Of a DNA stretch of 64,000 bases, positions 1-14,149 are shown piece after piece (the stretch's first letter is position 1; each line of letters begins with the position of its first letter). Source of the stretch: Amphibalanus amphitrite (Eukaryota > Arthropoda > Thecostraca > Balanomorpha > Balanidae). Location of the stretch: positions 1-64,000 of the forward strand of contig NW_024883437.1 of the NCBI RefSeq assembly GCF_019059575.1, given 5' to 3'. A program made the translations under genes and the position numbers. The notes under the pieces were generated by a model. It saw nothing but the letters and a program-made list of their open reading frames with translations, was not told the origin of the DNA and did not search any database.

Positions 1-4013
<4,013 letters not shown>

Positions 4014-5036
4014 CATTGAGGGGATATAGAAGAGGGACAGAGTCAGCCACTTCTCTGTGCTGACTGAAGCTTTGGACTTCGGAGCGACTGGACGGTGATC
4101 CTACAGTTTTCTACGCCCGCACATTTCTCAGCTCGGTCGTGCAAGCCTGGCAAAGTTTGTCTCCGGAGACTCCGGCCCCAGTATGCAGCGAGAAGCGAGA
4201 GACGCTGCCTGCTGACATCAATCAATACCAGTTCTGCGCGCTGACGGCGGCGGCCGGAGGGGACGGGCGCCGGGCCCAGTCGAGGGGAGCCGTAGTTAAC
4301 CCCAGTCACGTGCTGAGGCGGTCTTCGCTGATTGGCGAGGGCCGCTTCTGCTGATTTCGTTTCCGGATCGAGGAGGCTCGTCAGCAAAAATGGCACAGGT
4401 TCGGTCTGTCGCGGTCACATCTGAGAGTGAATCGAACAGCCGGGGCTAGACCAGACTAGACCAGTCGAGATAACGTATCAATGCATGTCATAAGTTCAGC
4501 CACTGATGGGTAAACCACGATAACACCTTGTCTTTTAATTGAGCCATGACTGAGACGTGACCCGTTCTTTATTGGGAGCGTATCTGATTGGACCTGTTGC
4601 AACATTGCCGGTGAAGGTTAACCTCAGCATGACTTGTGGGCAGCTACATGTGGCATGTGCCATTGAGCAAGAAGTCGCCCTGATTTTTAGATGAAAAGTC
4701 ACCGTACCGTAACTATCGTCCAAGTTCCTTCATCTAATCGATCGGAATCCACGGCCGCCGCGGCTCCACCGGTGACAGAGGTGCCATATGTCGCGCCGAA
4801 CCACCGTATCGGTGAGTTTCTCCAACATACCACCGCGGCGCCGGCCACGGGTCGCCAGTCATTATTTACAGCGACACTGTGTCGCGCAGCTCTCGTTCCG
4901 CGGGCGGTGTTTTCTTCCTTTTCATCGGGCCTCAATGCGGCGCGGCTCACTATCAATAACGGGCGCGCGCGCTCGCCTATTTACGGTCTGGTGGTGTATG
5001 GGATTTAATGAACTCCGAATGGCCGCACTCGAGCCA
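4014..5036. other. Intergenic DNA, no gene recognised
   Basis: Single-copy looking sequence. A GC-rich part at 4740-5000 contains SacII-like CCGCGG and GCGCGC strings. No exon chain, RNA gene or transposon end was recognised. Confidence 0.5.
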
Positions 5037-5450
5037 TGTGCGCGGGTCGACATCAGACGGCTGGTGGTCGGGGGGGGGGGTGGCTCCAGGGGGGGGGGGA
5101 TGGCGGAACGGGAGCTGGAGGTGCGGTCAGAAGTGTGGACAGGACCGGTGTTAGTGGGGGGCAGAGGGTACTGTCCTGTCAGAGCCGGTCCGGTCAAAAA
5201 CGGCACATATGTGCGCGGGGGTGGAGAGGACGGGCCTGTGAAAAACGGAGCAAACGGGTGTGGGTGACACGGGATAAACGGGGATGAAGAACAGGCCGAT
5301 CAGACACGGGACCAAAGGGGGTGGGGCTCGGGCCGGTCTGAAAGTGGACAATCGGGGGCGGAAAGTACGAGATGAACGGGGGTAGAACACACGAGTCGGT
5401 CCGAAACGGGACAAAAAGGGTGTAGGGGGACCGGCCGGTCAGAGTCATCG
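5037..5450. repeat. Degenerate G-rich minisatellite
   Basis: A purine-rich (G>A) strand in which phrases such as AACGGGN, GGGGGTGG and GACCGGTC recur every 35-45 bp (for example near 5200, 5240, 5275, 5315, 5375, 5405). Units are too diverged for a clean period. Two runs of 9-11 G occur at 5070-5098. The open frames on both strands here are by-products of the repeat. Confidence 0.55.
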
Positions 5451-5510
5451 AGCTCAATTTTCTTGGACATTCCTAAAAAGCTAGATCACACTTATCCGTA
5501 GCATTGCCGG

Positions 5511-5574
5511 TCCCGTAGCTCAGTCGGTAGAGCGTTGGACTCCGCGTGGTGAGAGCACGCGTTCCTGGTTGTAA
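5511..5574 (+). pseudogene. tRNA-like / SINE-like sequence, 5' part (3' part at 6699-6727)
   Basis: TAGCTCAGTCGG at 5516-5527 fits the RNA polymerase III A box, and GCTC/GAGC can form a D-arm. CCCGT at 5512-5516 could pair with ACGGG at 6723-6727 beyond the inserted element, where GGTTCGAAGC (6710-6719) resembles a B box. A weaker B-box-like string, GGTTGTAACCC, overlaps the left end of the element. The anticodon and T stems do not fold cleanly, so this is a tRNA-derived SINE head or tRNA pseudogene rather than a working tRNA. Confidence 0.4.
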
Positions 5575-6698
5575 CCCGCGCCCTGGTGGGGTCTGTTTAT
5601 AACGCGACCTGGTGGGGAAAATTTAAACGGCGTTCGAAAGGCCTGTCAAATTTGTCGAAGGAAACCAAATTTCATTGACCTCGGGGTCACCGATGACGTC
5701 ACAGGTCAGGTCAAAGATGAAATGTTTCACCGTTCACGGGTTTTCTAAAGAATGCGCTATAACACCGAGGAAAACGCATTTTGTCGAGAATGAGCGATAG
5801 GGTGTCAGTTGCCTAGTACATATGTTGCTATTAGAGGTCACTGACAATACCAGGTCAGGTCACAGGTCAGGTCTCCAAGGGTCGGCACATGAACCCAACT
5901 TTACTAAGGTTATGCGATGCATGTTTTATGGCCAATTTTTCATTTCCAACTCAATGGTGTTGGTTATTAGACCATCAGGTACGGCTTAGGCCACTTTCTG
6001 GTGGAGGTCAGGTCAAGGTCAGGTAAAAAAGGTCAAATTTCAAAGTTGATAGTTTTACATAAAATGGGTATTGATTTGATGCAGCTCGTCACGGGGAGTC
6101 TAATGGTGGTCTTTGTTTTGCGCTACGGGGTCTAGAATTGCTAAAAATTGAGTCTGAAATTTTAACGTCATCAATTTTGAAGTTGTTTCGCTATCTTGAC
6201 CAAAAAAAGAGGTATCGATCTCAAATTTGGTTTGTGGATAGAAGGCGGTAAGGACTAGGTATCACATATATTCCGGTTTTTCGAAATTCAAAAAACTTGT
6301 TGGATTTTGTGGCTATTATTATTTTAAAAAAAGAAGATTTTTTGGGGTGAAAATCCAAAAAAAAATCCAAAATCCGAGATCGCAGTTTTGTAGCCCTGTC
6401 TATTCTATGTACAGCTTCTATGTCTTATCATTTTTTTCTGTATTTGCAAAGCTATAGGTCTGACAGCTCTTCCTGCGAAACCCTTTTTTGGGTCGAAAAC
6501 GGCAGAACATGACGTCACTCTGACGTCATTTCCGGCCAACCTATCATAGCCTTTGGAGAATATTTTGGTCACAGTGTGTAAAATTGATGTTCGGGAGGGT
6601 ACTGGAAGTTTGGTGACGATCGGCGCAGCGGTTCTGGAGATATATCGAAAAGTCTGGAGGGGGGCAAAAAATAGCCCCCCCCCCCACCAGAGCGCGGG
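5575..6698 (+). mobile_element. TTAA-type nonautonomous element, copy 1
   Basis: The ends are CCCGCGCCCTGGTGGGG at the left and its near reverse complement at the right (CCCACCAGAGCGCGGG). The flanks are GTAA and ATAA, near variants of TTAA. The left end carries the terminal motif twice (about 5575 and 5605). The right end has a G-run/AT-rich loop/C-run hairpin at 6658-6685. The body has many GGTCA and TGACGTCA motifs and resembles copy 11 (34928-37760). It has no coding potential. The CCC-start ends with TTAA-like flanks resemble piggyBac-type elements, which is an inference. Confidence 0.65.
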
Positions 6699-7109
6699 AT
6701 AACAGTCCCGGTTCGAAGCGTGACGGGCGCTTGACGTTTATGGGCCTCCTGACAGGTATGGTTGCGGTTGGTGGCAGGCCGTAGCCAGGCGAAGTCAGTG
6801 AGGGGACCGGCCGTGCGCGGCTATGTGCGAACATTAAACTTTGGATTCCAAATTATGCCATAGAACCGGAATCGCGTGATCGGAGGGTAGAGGCCAGAGG
6901 GCAGGGTCAACGCAACAAGCTTCGCTTAGCGGGGATTCTGTCACTGATGTTAGTTGTCGGACTTTCGTCCCCGTCTTGAGTTGAGATGTTAGTTTCACAA
7001 CGTTTCGGCCAGTTACTTCTCCGGCCGTCGTCAGGTGTTCTTTGGCCCTTAGAAGGACCTGGATGTTGGTGGCGTTGCGCCGTACGCGTCATACCGTTCG
7101 AAAGCTCCT

Positions 7110-7180
7110 GTAGTCAGCGGGAATCGAACTCGGGTTTCCCCGGTGATAGTCCACGGTTCTAACCACTCCACTATCGAGGC
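7110..7180 (-). other. tRNA-derived sequence in left Penelope arm
   Basis: This is the mirror image of the sequence at 10335-10405 and carries the same A-box-like and B-box-like strings on the minus strand. Because it occurs in both arms, it was part of the element before the palindrome formed. Confidence 0.5.
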
Positions 7181-7210
7181 AGACATCGTTATGGAGCTGG
7201 AAACTTGGTG

Positions 7211-8776
7211 TCATTTATCGCCCAGATGTTTTTGTGATTTCCTTAGTAGTGGGAGCCATATTGGGCTGATGTCAACGCTTGGCTTGCTGATGGGGTTGCT
7301 GGCCAGCGCCATGTGTGCGGCTTCCTTGATCTTTCTGATTTTCCAGTGTGGCTCCTTGTCGATGATGGTGGTATCATCCCAAGCAGGTCTGTGATCTCCT
7401 TCAGACCATGCATGCTCCGCCACACCGGATTTCAGTGTTTCGCCTCGGATGGTGGCCTTCCTGTGTTCTTCGAGCCTGACCGCCAGTGGGCGGCCAGTCT
7501 CGCCCTTGTATGACCTGCCACAGCTGCACGGGATGTCGTATATGCAGTTCTTTGTTTTCTCCTTGGTGGTTGGCGCTCTGACCTTTGTGAGTGACCTGCG
7601 GAGGGTGGTGGTACTTCTGAACACCGTCCTGATGTTGTATGCTCCGCAGATTCGCCTTAGCTTCTCTGACAGTCCTCTGTTGTATGGGAGGGATACTGTC
7701 GCGATAGGCTTATCCCTTGGTTGTTGTTGGGATGCTTCCTTGGGTTTGTGTTTCATGAAGCTCGTTGGGTATCCGTTTCTCCTGAAGGTGCTGGTAAGGC
7801 GTGACATTTCCATCTTTCTGGCTGCTTCGTCTCCACAGATGTTGGTGGCTCGGGTCTGCAGGCATCTGACGATACCTTTCTTGACTGTGTCTGGGTGGTG
7901 TGACTTGAAGTTGAGGTAGCGGTCGGTCGCTGTTGGTTTGCGGTAGACCGACGTTCTGAATGCTTCCTCAGATTTCTCCACTTGGACGTCAAGGAATGGT
8001 AGTTTGTTGTCGACTTCTGTTTCCATTGTGAATTGGATGGAGGGTCGGAGGCTGTTGAGGTGGTTTAGGAACGGTGTTATGTCCTCGCGATGGTCCCACA
8101 GGACGAATGTGTCGTCGACATATCGCAGCCACAGGGATGGTTTCAGTGGTGCTGTTTGTAAGGCCAGTTCCTCGAAGTGTTCCATGTAGATGTTGGCGAT
8201 CACCGGTGACAGGGGTTATCCCATGGCCATTCCTTCAGTTTGTTGGTAGTAGTCATCGCCCAGTTGGAAGGCGGTGGTGGTGACACAGAATGTCAGGAGT
8301 TCCATGATGTCATCAGTCGGGATTGTCGTTCTTCCGGGCAGTGTATCGTCGCTCTCCAGTCTTGTCCTCACTATGCTCAGAGCTTCGGTAGTGGGCACAT
8401 TGGTGAACAGACTCACCACATCGAAGTTTACCATTTGCATGTTCGGCGATGGTCGCATGGCCTGAACCAGTGAGACGAAGTGGGCTGAGTTCTTGACATA
8501 TGTAGGTGTTTTGCCACTCAGTGGGTTGATGATCTTGACGAGGAACTGGCTCAGAGGATGGCAGGCTGAGCCACGGCAGCTTACTATTGGTCTTAGCGGT
8601 ACATTGGTCTTGTGTACCTTTGGCAGCCCGTACATGTGTGGAAGTTTGCTGTGATGTTGGCTCAGCTTTCTGTACTGGGCGTCCGTGAGTTGTTCCTTGC
8701 CCTTGTTCTTCTTAAGGAGCTTTGTTAGTTTGCGTTCACAGGCCGGGGTTGGGTCTTTCTTCAGTCTTTCTTCTTG
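7211..8776 (-). pseudogene. Penelope-like RT / GIY-YIG protein, left arm copy with nonsense codon
   Basis: This minus-strand copy reads from the spacer (encoding KKDPTPACERKL) to the stop at 7211. Reverse transcriptase motifs are visible: A (FDVVSLFTNVP), B (TEGMAMG then SPL in the sister copy), C (LRYVDDTF). The C-terminal GIY-YIG nuclease shows CIYDIPCSCGRSYKGETG. At 8216-8218 a TCA serine codon of the sister copy is TAA, so the frame is cut inside motif B and the product would lack the catalytic YVDD. The N-terminal part of the family protein is missing, so it is 5' truncated as well. Confidence 0.88.
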
Positions 8777-10304
8777 TGAACGCAAACTAACAAAGCTCCT
8801 TAAGAAGAACAAGGGCAAGGAACAACTCACGGACGCCCAGTACAGAAAGTTGAGCCAACATCACAGCAAACTTCCACACATGTACGGGCTGCCAAAGGTA
8901 CACAAGACCAATGTACCGCTAAGACCAATAGTAAGCTGCCGTGGCTCAGCCTGCCATCCTCTGAGCCAGTTCCTCGTCAAGATCATCAACCCACTGAGTG
9001 GCAAAACACCTACATATGTCAAGAACTCAGCCCACTTCGTCTCACTGGTTCAGGCCATGCGACCATCGCCGAACATGCAAATGGTAAGCTTCGATGTGGT
9101 GAGTCTGTTCACCAATGTGCCCACTACCGAAGCTCTGAGCATAGTGAGGACAAGACTGGAGAGCGACGATACACTGCCCGGAAGAACGACAATCCCGACT
9201 GATGACATCATGGAACTCCTGACATTCTGTGTCACCACCACCGCCTTCCAACTGGGCGATGACTACTACCAACAAACTGAAGGAATGGCCATGGGATCAC
9301 CCCTGTCACCGGTGATCGCCAACATCTACATGGAACACTTCGAGGAACTGGCCTTACAAACAGCACCACTGAAACCATCCCTGTGGCTGCGATATGTCGA
9401 CGACACATTCGTCCTGTGGGACCATCGCGAGGACATAACACCGTTCCTAAACCACCTCAACAGCCTCCGACCCTCCATCCAATTCACAATGGAAACAGAA
9501 GTCGACAACAAACTACCATTCCTTGACGTCCAAGTGGAGAAATCTGAGGAAGCATTCAGAACGTCGGTCTACCGCAAACCAACAGCGACCGACCGCTACC
9601 TCAACTTCAAGTCACACCACCCAGACACAGTCAAGAAAGGTATCGTCAGATGCCTGCAGACCCGAGCCACCAACATCTGTGGAGACGAAGCAGCCAGAAA
9701 GATGGAAATGTCACGCCTTACCAGCACCTTCAGGAGAAACGGATACCCAACGAGCTTCATGAAACACAAACCCAAGGAAGCATCCCAACAACAACCAAGG
9801 GATAAGCCTATCGCGACAGTATCCCTCCCATACAACAGAGGACTGTCAGAGAAGCTAAGGCGAATCTGCGGAGCATACAACATCAGGACGGTGTTCAGAA
9901 GTACCACCACCCTCCGCAGGTCACTCACAAAGGTCAGAGCGCCAACCACCAAGGAGAAAACAAAGAACTGCATATACGACATCCCGTGCAGCTGTGGCAG
10001 GTCATACAAGGGCGAGACTGGCCGCCCACTGGCGGTCAGGCTCGAAGAACACAGGAAGGCCACCATCCGAGGCGAAACACTGAAATCCGGTGTGGCGGAG
10101 CATGCATGGTCTGAAGGAGATCACAGACCTGCTTGGGATGATACCACCATCATCGACAAGGAGCCACACTGGAAAATCAGAAAGATCAAGGAAGCCGCAC
10201 ACATGGCGCTGGCCAGCAACCCCATCAGCAAGCCAAGCGTTGACATCAGCCCAATATGGCTCCCACTACTAAGGAAATCACAAAAACATCTGGGCGATAA
10301 ATGA
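8775..10304 (+). CDS. Penelope-like RT / GIY-YIG protein, right arm copy, 5' truncated
   Basis: The frame is open for 509 codons from CERKLTKLL to the stop at 10302-10304. It would copy RNA to DNA and nick target DNA with the linked GIY-YIG nuclease. RT motif A is FDVVSLFTNVP, B is MAMGSPLSPVIANIY, C is YVDDTF, D region NKLPFLDVQV. The nuclease near the C terminus has CIYDIPC and YKGETGRP, with R and E residues following. Further upstream the frame runs into antisense of the left arm, so no genuine start codon belongs to it. Compared with full Penelope proteins the N-terminal portion is absent, so it is probably inactive despite an open core. Confidence 0.88.
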   Translation, partial: CERKLTKLLKKNKGKEQLTDAQYRKLSQHHSKLPHMYGLPKVHKTNVPLRPIVSCRGSACHPLSQFLVKIINPLSGKTPTYVKNSAHFVSLVQAMRPSPNMQMVSFDVVSLFTNVPTTEALSIVRTRLESDDTLPGRTTIPTDDIMELLTFCVTTTAFQLGDDYYQQTEGMAMGSPLSPVIANIYMEHFEELALQTAPLKPSLWLRYVDDTFVLWDHREDITPFLNHLNSLRPSIQFTMETEVDNKLPFLDVQVEKSEEAFRTSVYRKPTATDRYLNFKSHHPDTVKKGIVRCLQTRATNICGDEAARKMEMSRLTSTFRRNGYPTSFMKHKPKEASQQQPRDKPIATVSLPYNRGLSEKLRRICGAYNIRTVFRSTTTLRRSLTKVRAPTTKEKTKNCIYDIPCSCGRSYKGETGRPLAVRLEEHRKATIRGETLKSGVAEHAWSEGDHRPAWDDTTIIDKEPHWKIRKIKEAAHMALASNPISKPSVDISPIWLPLLRKSQKHLGDK

Positions 10305-10334
10305 CACCAAGTTTCCAGCTCCATAACGATGTCT

Positions 10335-10405
10335 GCCTCGATAGTGGAGTGGTTAGAACCGTGGACTATCACCGGGGAAACCCGAGTTCGATTCCCGCTG
10401 ACTAC
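10335..10405 (+). other. tRNA-derived sequence in right Penelope arm, downstream of the ORF
   Basis: It starts 31 bp after the stop codon. TAGTGGAGTGGTTAGAACC matches the tRNA D-arm/A-box pattern and GAGTTCGATTCCC the T-arm/B box at near-normal tRNA spacing. The 5' part resembles tRNA-Asp heads. The 3' acceptor strand does not pair with the 5' strand, so it is a tRNA-derived module (possible polymerase III promoter or captured SINE head), not a gene. Confidence 0.55.
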
Positions 10406-10463
10406 AGGAGCTTTCGAACGGTATGACGCGTACGGCGCAACGCCACCAACATCCAGGTCCTTC

Positions 10464-11889
10464 GGGTGCGGCTAATTGTGGGCTACGCTTTTGCGAAACC
10501 GCCAAGTTTGCAGCCCAACTCGACCAAAGCGAGATACCGCAAGTAGCCGCACCCACCTGTGGCCGCCGTGCCAAGCCGACGCATGCTGTGACGTCACTGG
10601 GTAGGAGATGATAACGTACCTACAGACTCAGACCGACTCAGATAGACTCAGAACCACTCAACCTGACTCAGACCGACTCAACCGACTCAAATCGATTCCG
10701 ATCGACTCAGGCAGACTCAGAACGACTCAGGCAGACTCAGGCAGACTCAAACCGACTCAGCAGACTCGAACTGACTCGACCAACTCAAACCGATTCAGAT
10801 CGACTCAGATAGACTCAGAACGACTCAAACTGACTCAGACCGACTCAACCAACTCAAATCGATTCCGATCGACTAAGACAGACTCAGAACGACTCAGGCA
10901 GACTAAAACCGACTCAAGCAGACTCAAACTGACTCGACCGACTCAATCCGATTCAGATAGACTCAGAACGACTCAAACTGACTCAGACTGACTCAACCAA
11001 CTCAAATCGATTCCGATCGACTCAGACAGACTCAGAATGACTCAGACAGACTCAGATAGACTCAAACCGACTCAGGCAGACTCAGACTGACTCGACCGAC
11101 TGAAACCGATTCAGATCGACTCAGACCGACTCAAACTGACTCAGACAGACTCAACCGACTCAAGTCGATTCCAATCGACTCCGACAGACTCGGAACGACT
11201 CAGACAGACTCAGACAGACTCAAACTGACTCGACCGACTTAAACCGATTCAGATCGACTCAGACCGACTCAGGTAGACTCAGAAGGACTTAAACTGACTC
11301 AGACCGACTCAACCGACTCAAATCGATTCCGATCGACTCAGACAGACTCAGGCGGACTCAGGCAGACTCAAACCGACTCAGGCAGACTCAAACTGACTCG
11401 ACCGACTCAAACCGATTCAGATCGACTCAGACCGACTCAGACAGACTCAGAACGACTCTCAAACTGACTCAGACCCAATCAACCGACTCAAGTCGATTCC
11501 GATCGACTCAGACAGACTCACAGACTGTCTGAGTCGTTCTGAGCCTGTCTGAGTCGATCGGAATCGATTTGAGTCGGTCTGAGCCGATCGGAATCGGTCG
11601 AGTCTGCCTGAGTCGGTTTGAGTCTGTTTGAGTCTGCCTGAGTCTGTCTGAGTCGTTCTGAGTCTGTCTGAGTCGATCGGAATCGATTTGAGTCGGTCTG
11701 AGCCGATCGGAATCGGTCGAGTCTGCCTGAGTCGGTTTGAGTCTGTTTGAGTCTGCCTGAGTCTGCCTGAGTCGTTCTGAGTCTGTCTGACAGGTTACCA
11801 GGATGGTTCTAGGCGTATTTCGCTTTGGTCGAGTTGGGCTGCCAAACTTGGCGGTTTCGCAAAAGCGTAGCCCACAATTAGCCGCACCC
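10464..11889. mobile_element. TIR element with 9-bp target duplication (MULE-like, nonautonomous)
   Basis: Terminal inverted repeats of about 75 bp start GGGTGCGGCTAATTGTGGGC and differ at only about two positions. The 9-bp direct repeat AGGTCCTTC flanks it at 10455-10463 and 11890-11898, interrupting the right Penelope arm; the uninterrupted site is visible in the left arm. Long inverted ends with a 9-bp duplication are typical of Mutator-like elements. There is no transposase frame; the interior is an array of GACTC motifs. The superfamily is inferred from duplication size alone. Confidence 0.82.
10620..11790. repeat. GACTCA short-period array with internal inversion
   Basis: The motif GACTCA recurs every 10-11 bp with variable 4-5 bp linkers (for example GACTCAGACC, GACTCAAAC). 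A higher-order marker, TCGATTCCGATCGACT, returns at about 10684, 10858, 11006, 11165, 11318 and 11494. At about 11520 the array flips to GAGTC orientation and continues to 11790, so the interior as well as the ends of the host element is an inverted repeat. The open frame of Asp-Ser-Asp/Arg-Leu repeats is a by-product. Confidence 0.85.
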
Positions 11890-12054
11890 AGGTCCTTCTA
11901 AGGGCCAAAGAACACCTGACGACGGCCGGAGAAGTAACTGGCCGAAACGTTGTGAAACTAACATCTCAACTCAAGACGGGGACGAAAGTCCGACAACTAA
12001 CATCAGTGATACTAACACCTCGTCTCAAGCATTCAGAAGAACGGGGATTCTGTC

Positions 12055-12878
12055 CTTGTGAATCCTTCCATTCAAAAGGTTCAGACTAAATCTATATAAA
12101 AAAAAAAATCCGTAACAAGTGGGATTATCTTCATTGTCGAGTGCTCCGCCTACTGCGTATAGGTATATTCTTGCAGTAGACTTCGGGCTAGAGCTGTCAG
12201 GACTTCCAGCTTCTCACGCAGACTGGTCGTCTGCGACGCCACCGAAGGCCGACTGGGGGTGTGCCGTGACCGTGACGTGAGGCGGCTGTGGGACGTAACG
12301 TGACTGTGTAACATCTCGTGATGCCGACCACGGCGCTTCACGTGTTGTCACATCTCCAGTCAACGGTCGCAGTGACGGCGGCAGACGCAGCAGTCTCCGC
12401 AGCTGCCGCCTTTGAAAGCCAGCGTGTCGCCGGAGTGTTCCGACACACCACCGCCGTGCCGCAAACACACAAACACGACCGCAAACACACAAACACGCGC
12501 CGTGCGCCGTCCGGCCGATAAACAGCCGGTGTGCCACAATGTCGGCGGCGAGCGGCCGGATGTTTCGGAGCACCATTCGAGCTGCCAGTGTGCCGTGACG
12601 GCTGCTCTGTGAGAGGAGCGACATTGCCCGACCGTTGTGTGCGGCTGCACCGGCGCGCCGAGACGGCCGCCGCCGCTCTGTTGTTGAACAGGCAGAGTCG
12701 GTGGTGAGGGCGGCGGGTGTCGCCTGCCAGTCTGATGGGATCTCGACCACCCGCGGCGGGAGGACGACGGTGTCACTCGCCCGGTGTCCGACGGTGACTG
12801 CTTTGATGTTTCGCCGGAGATGTGGGAGCCAGCAGAAGGGAGTACGAGGACAGCGCTTCCGGTGAGGGAAGGTATTAC
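12055..12878. other. GC-rich intergenic stretch
   Basis: Unique sequence, CpG-rich from 12130 to 12860, with short GCCGCC and ACACACAAACACG repeats near 12465-12500. It has overlapping open frames on both strands but none matches a known family or shows exon structure. It may be an orphan promoter island; nothing more can be supported. Confidence 0.45.
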
Positions 12879-13261
12879 CAGGGTTGTGCTCGACTCAAAA
12901 AAATTTGCCGACTCGACTCATCATTCAACTTCAGAAAGCCCCGACTCAACTCTGACTCATACAAGGAGTTGCTTTTTTCCCTTGACTCGACTCATGACTC
13001 AAGCGGCGCAATGAAAATATGAGTCGACTCAAATTTGACTCAATGTTTTTGTTGAGCCAAGTGAGTTGACTCCTCAAATTAATGTCAAAAGTTATTACTG
13101 ACACAACTCTGACTCAACTCAACACCTTAATATTTTTGTCCGACTCAACTCTGACTCAACTCAACAGCTCAACGTTGTATCCGACTCGACTCAAATCTGA
13201 CTCATTTGAGTCAGAATTGAGTCAAATTTCTGACTCGACTCATGAGTCAAGCACAACCCTG
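12879..13261. mobile_element. hAT-type MITE with GACTC repeats
   Basis: The ends are CAGGGTTGTGCTCGACTCA and its near-perfect reverse complement. The 8-bp direct repeat GGTATTAC flanks it at 12871-12878 and 13262-13269. CAGGG-start ends plus an 8-bp duplication are hAT hallmarks. The 383-bp interior is made of GACTCAACTC and TGACTCA strings and encodes nothing. It was inserted 0.8 kb from the unrelated TIR element that is also full of GACTC motifs. Confidence 0.85.
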
Positions 13262-14149
13262 GGTATTACTTCTTCAGCCATGTGGTTGAACTAGTTTGGA
13301 GTTGCGAAGTTTCCGTGCTGTCGAGCTGCCATGGCATATAGCCGATCACTAAACATATAAATATCATATGAAGGCTGATACTAACGAAGCGAACAGCTGT
13401 TCATGTGTACATAATTCACATGACAGTAACCCAAAATAATATTTCTGGTTGAGCATATTTCTTAACACGCGCAGTGGAAGGGTTGCGAGTACTACGCCCA
13501 GTGGAAGGGGGGCGGATGTCGCCCCCCCCCCTAAGATCTCAGCTCCCACTGGAGCTAGAAAGACGAAATTTGGAGGGTAGGTGGGGGCCATGGGGAACGC
13601 TGTTGTGTGTGAATTTCATGACCCTAGGTCAATATCTTCAAGGTCAAATGAGGTCAAATGTGGTCAAATCTGCCATATTAGTGACTTTTTTGCGTTTACA
13701 CGCCGATAACTCAAAAAGTTACCGGCCGATTTTCTTTTTTCTTTCATTGTACGAAAGAACAAACATTTGTGAGTATGTATGGTGAATTTCTAGATAATCC
13801 AACAATAAATATGGCAGTTAGAAGCCTGCTAAGGGTAAGATATCGCCGGCTGAAGCGGGATCGGCCGACGCGGGAAACGCGGCAATCACAATTTTGTGTT
13901 TACACACTCATAACTCAAATTGTTACCGGCCGATTTTCAAAATTCTTTGACCATATGATTGCATGTACATTTCTCAGTGTTCTCACCGAATTTGACGCGA
14001 ATCTAATATAATCAGCGGTAAGGAGCGCGCAGGGGCGGATCCAGGAATTTTCGGGAGGGGGGGCGGCAAGTCGAAATAGGGGCGACCTGGCAATCCGGGG
14101 GCGCTCCATACAAAGGGGGCGCCAAACCGTCAAAATCGGGAGCTAAAAG

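Larger units (their letters stand above)
6931..12054. mobile_element. Penelope-like retroelement, palindromic head-to-head pair
   Basis: Two copies of a Penelope-like element lie head to head. The left arm is 6941-8740 (minus), the right arm 8775-12009 (plus); after removing the 1426-bp inserted element and its 9-bp duplication, each arm is exactly 1800 bp. A 34-bp spacer (8741-8774) is unique. GGGGATTCTGTC stands at 6931-6942 and again at 12043-12054, so the whole palindrome looks like a single insertion. The coding differences noticed are few, so the arms are young or kept alike by conversion. The encoded protein combines reverse transcriptase and GIY-YIG endonuclease. Confidence 0.88.

Noticed and set aside
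7110-7180. Functional tRNA-Asp gene
   Set aside because: A and B boxes are visible but the acceptor ends do not pair and the anticodon stem is mismatched.
10464-11889. GACTC array as a possible CRISPR-like array
   Set aside because: Spacing is 10-11 bp, linkers are not unique spacers, the array reverses orientation and the host is an animal transposon with target duplication.
11925-11965. Hammerhead-ribozyme-like core near the Penelope end (CTGACGA, GGCC/GGCC stem, GAAAC)
   Set aside because: Penelope elements can carry hammerhead ribozymes, but stems I and III and a cleavage triplet could not be paired, and the bases next to stem II do not fit. A covariance search would decide.
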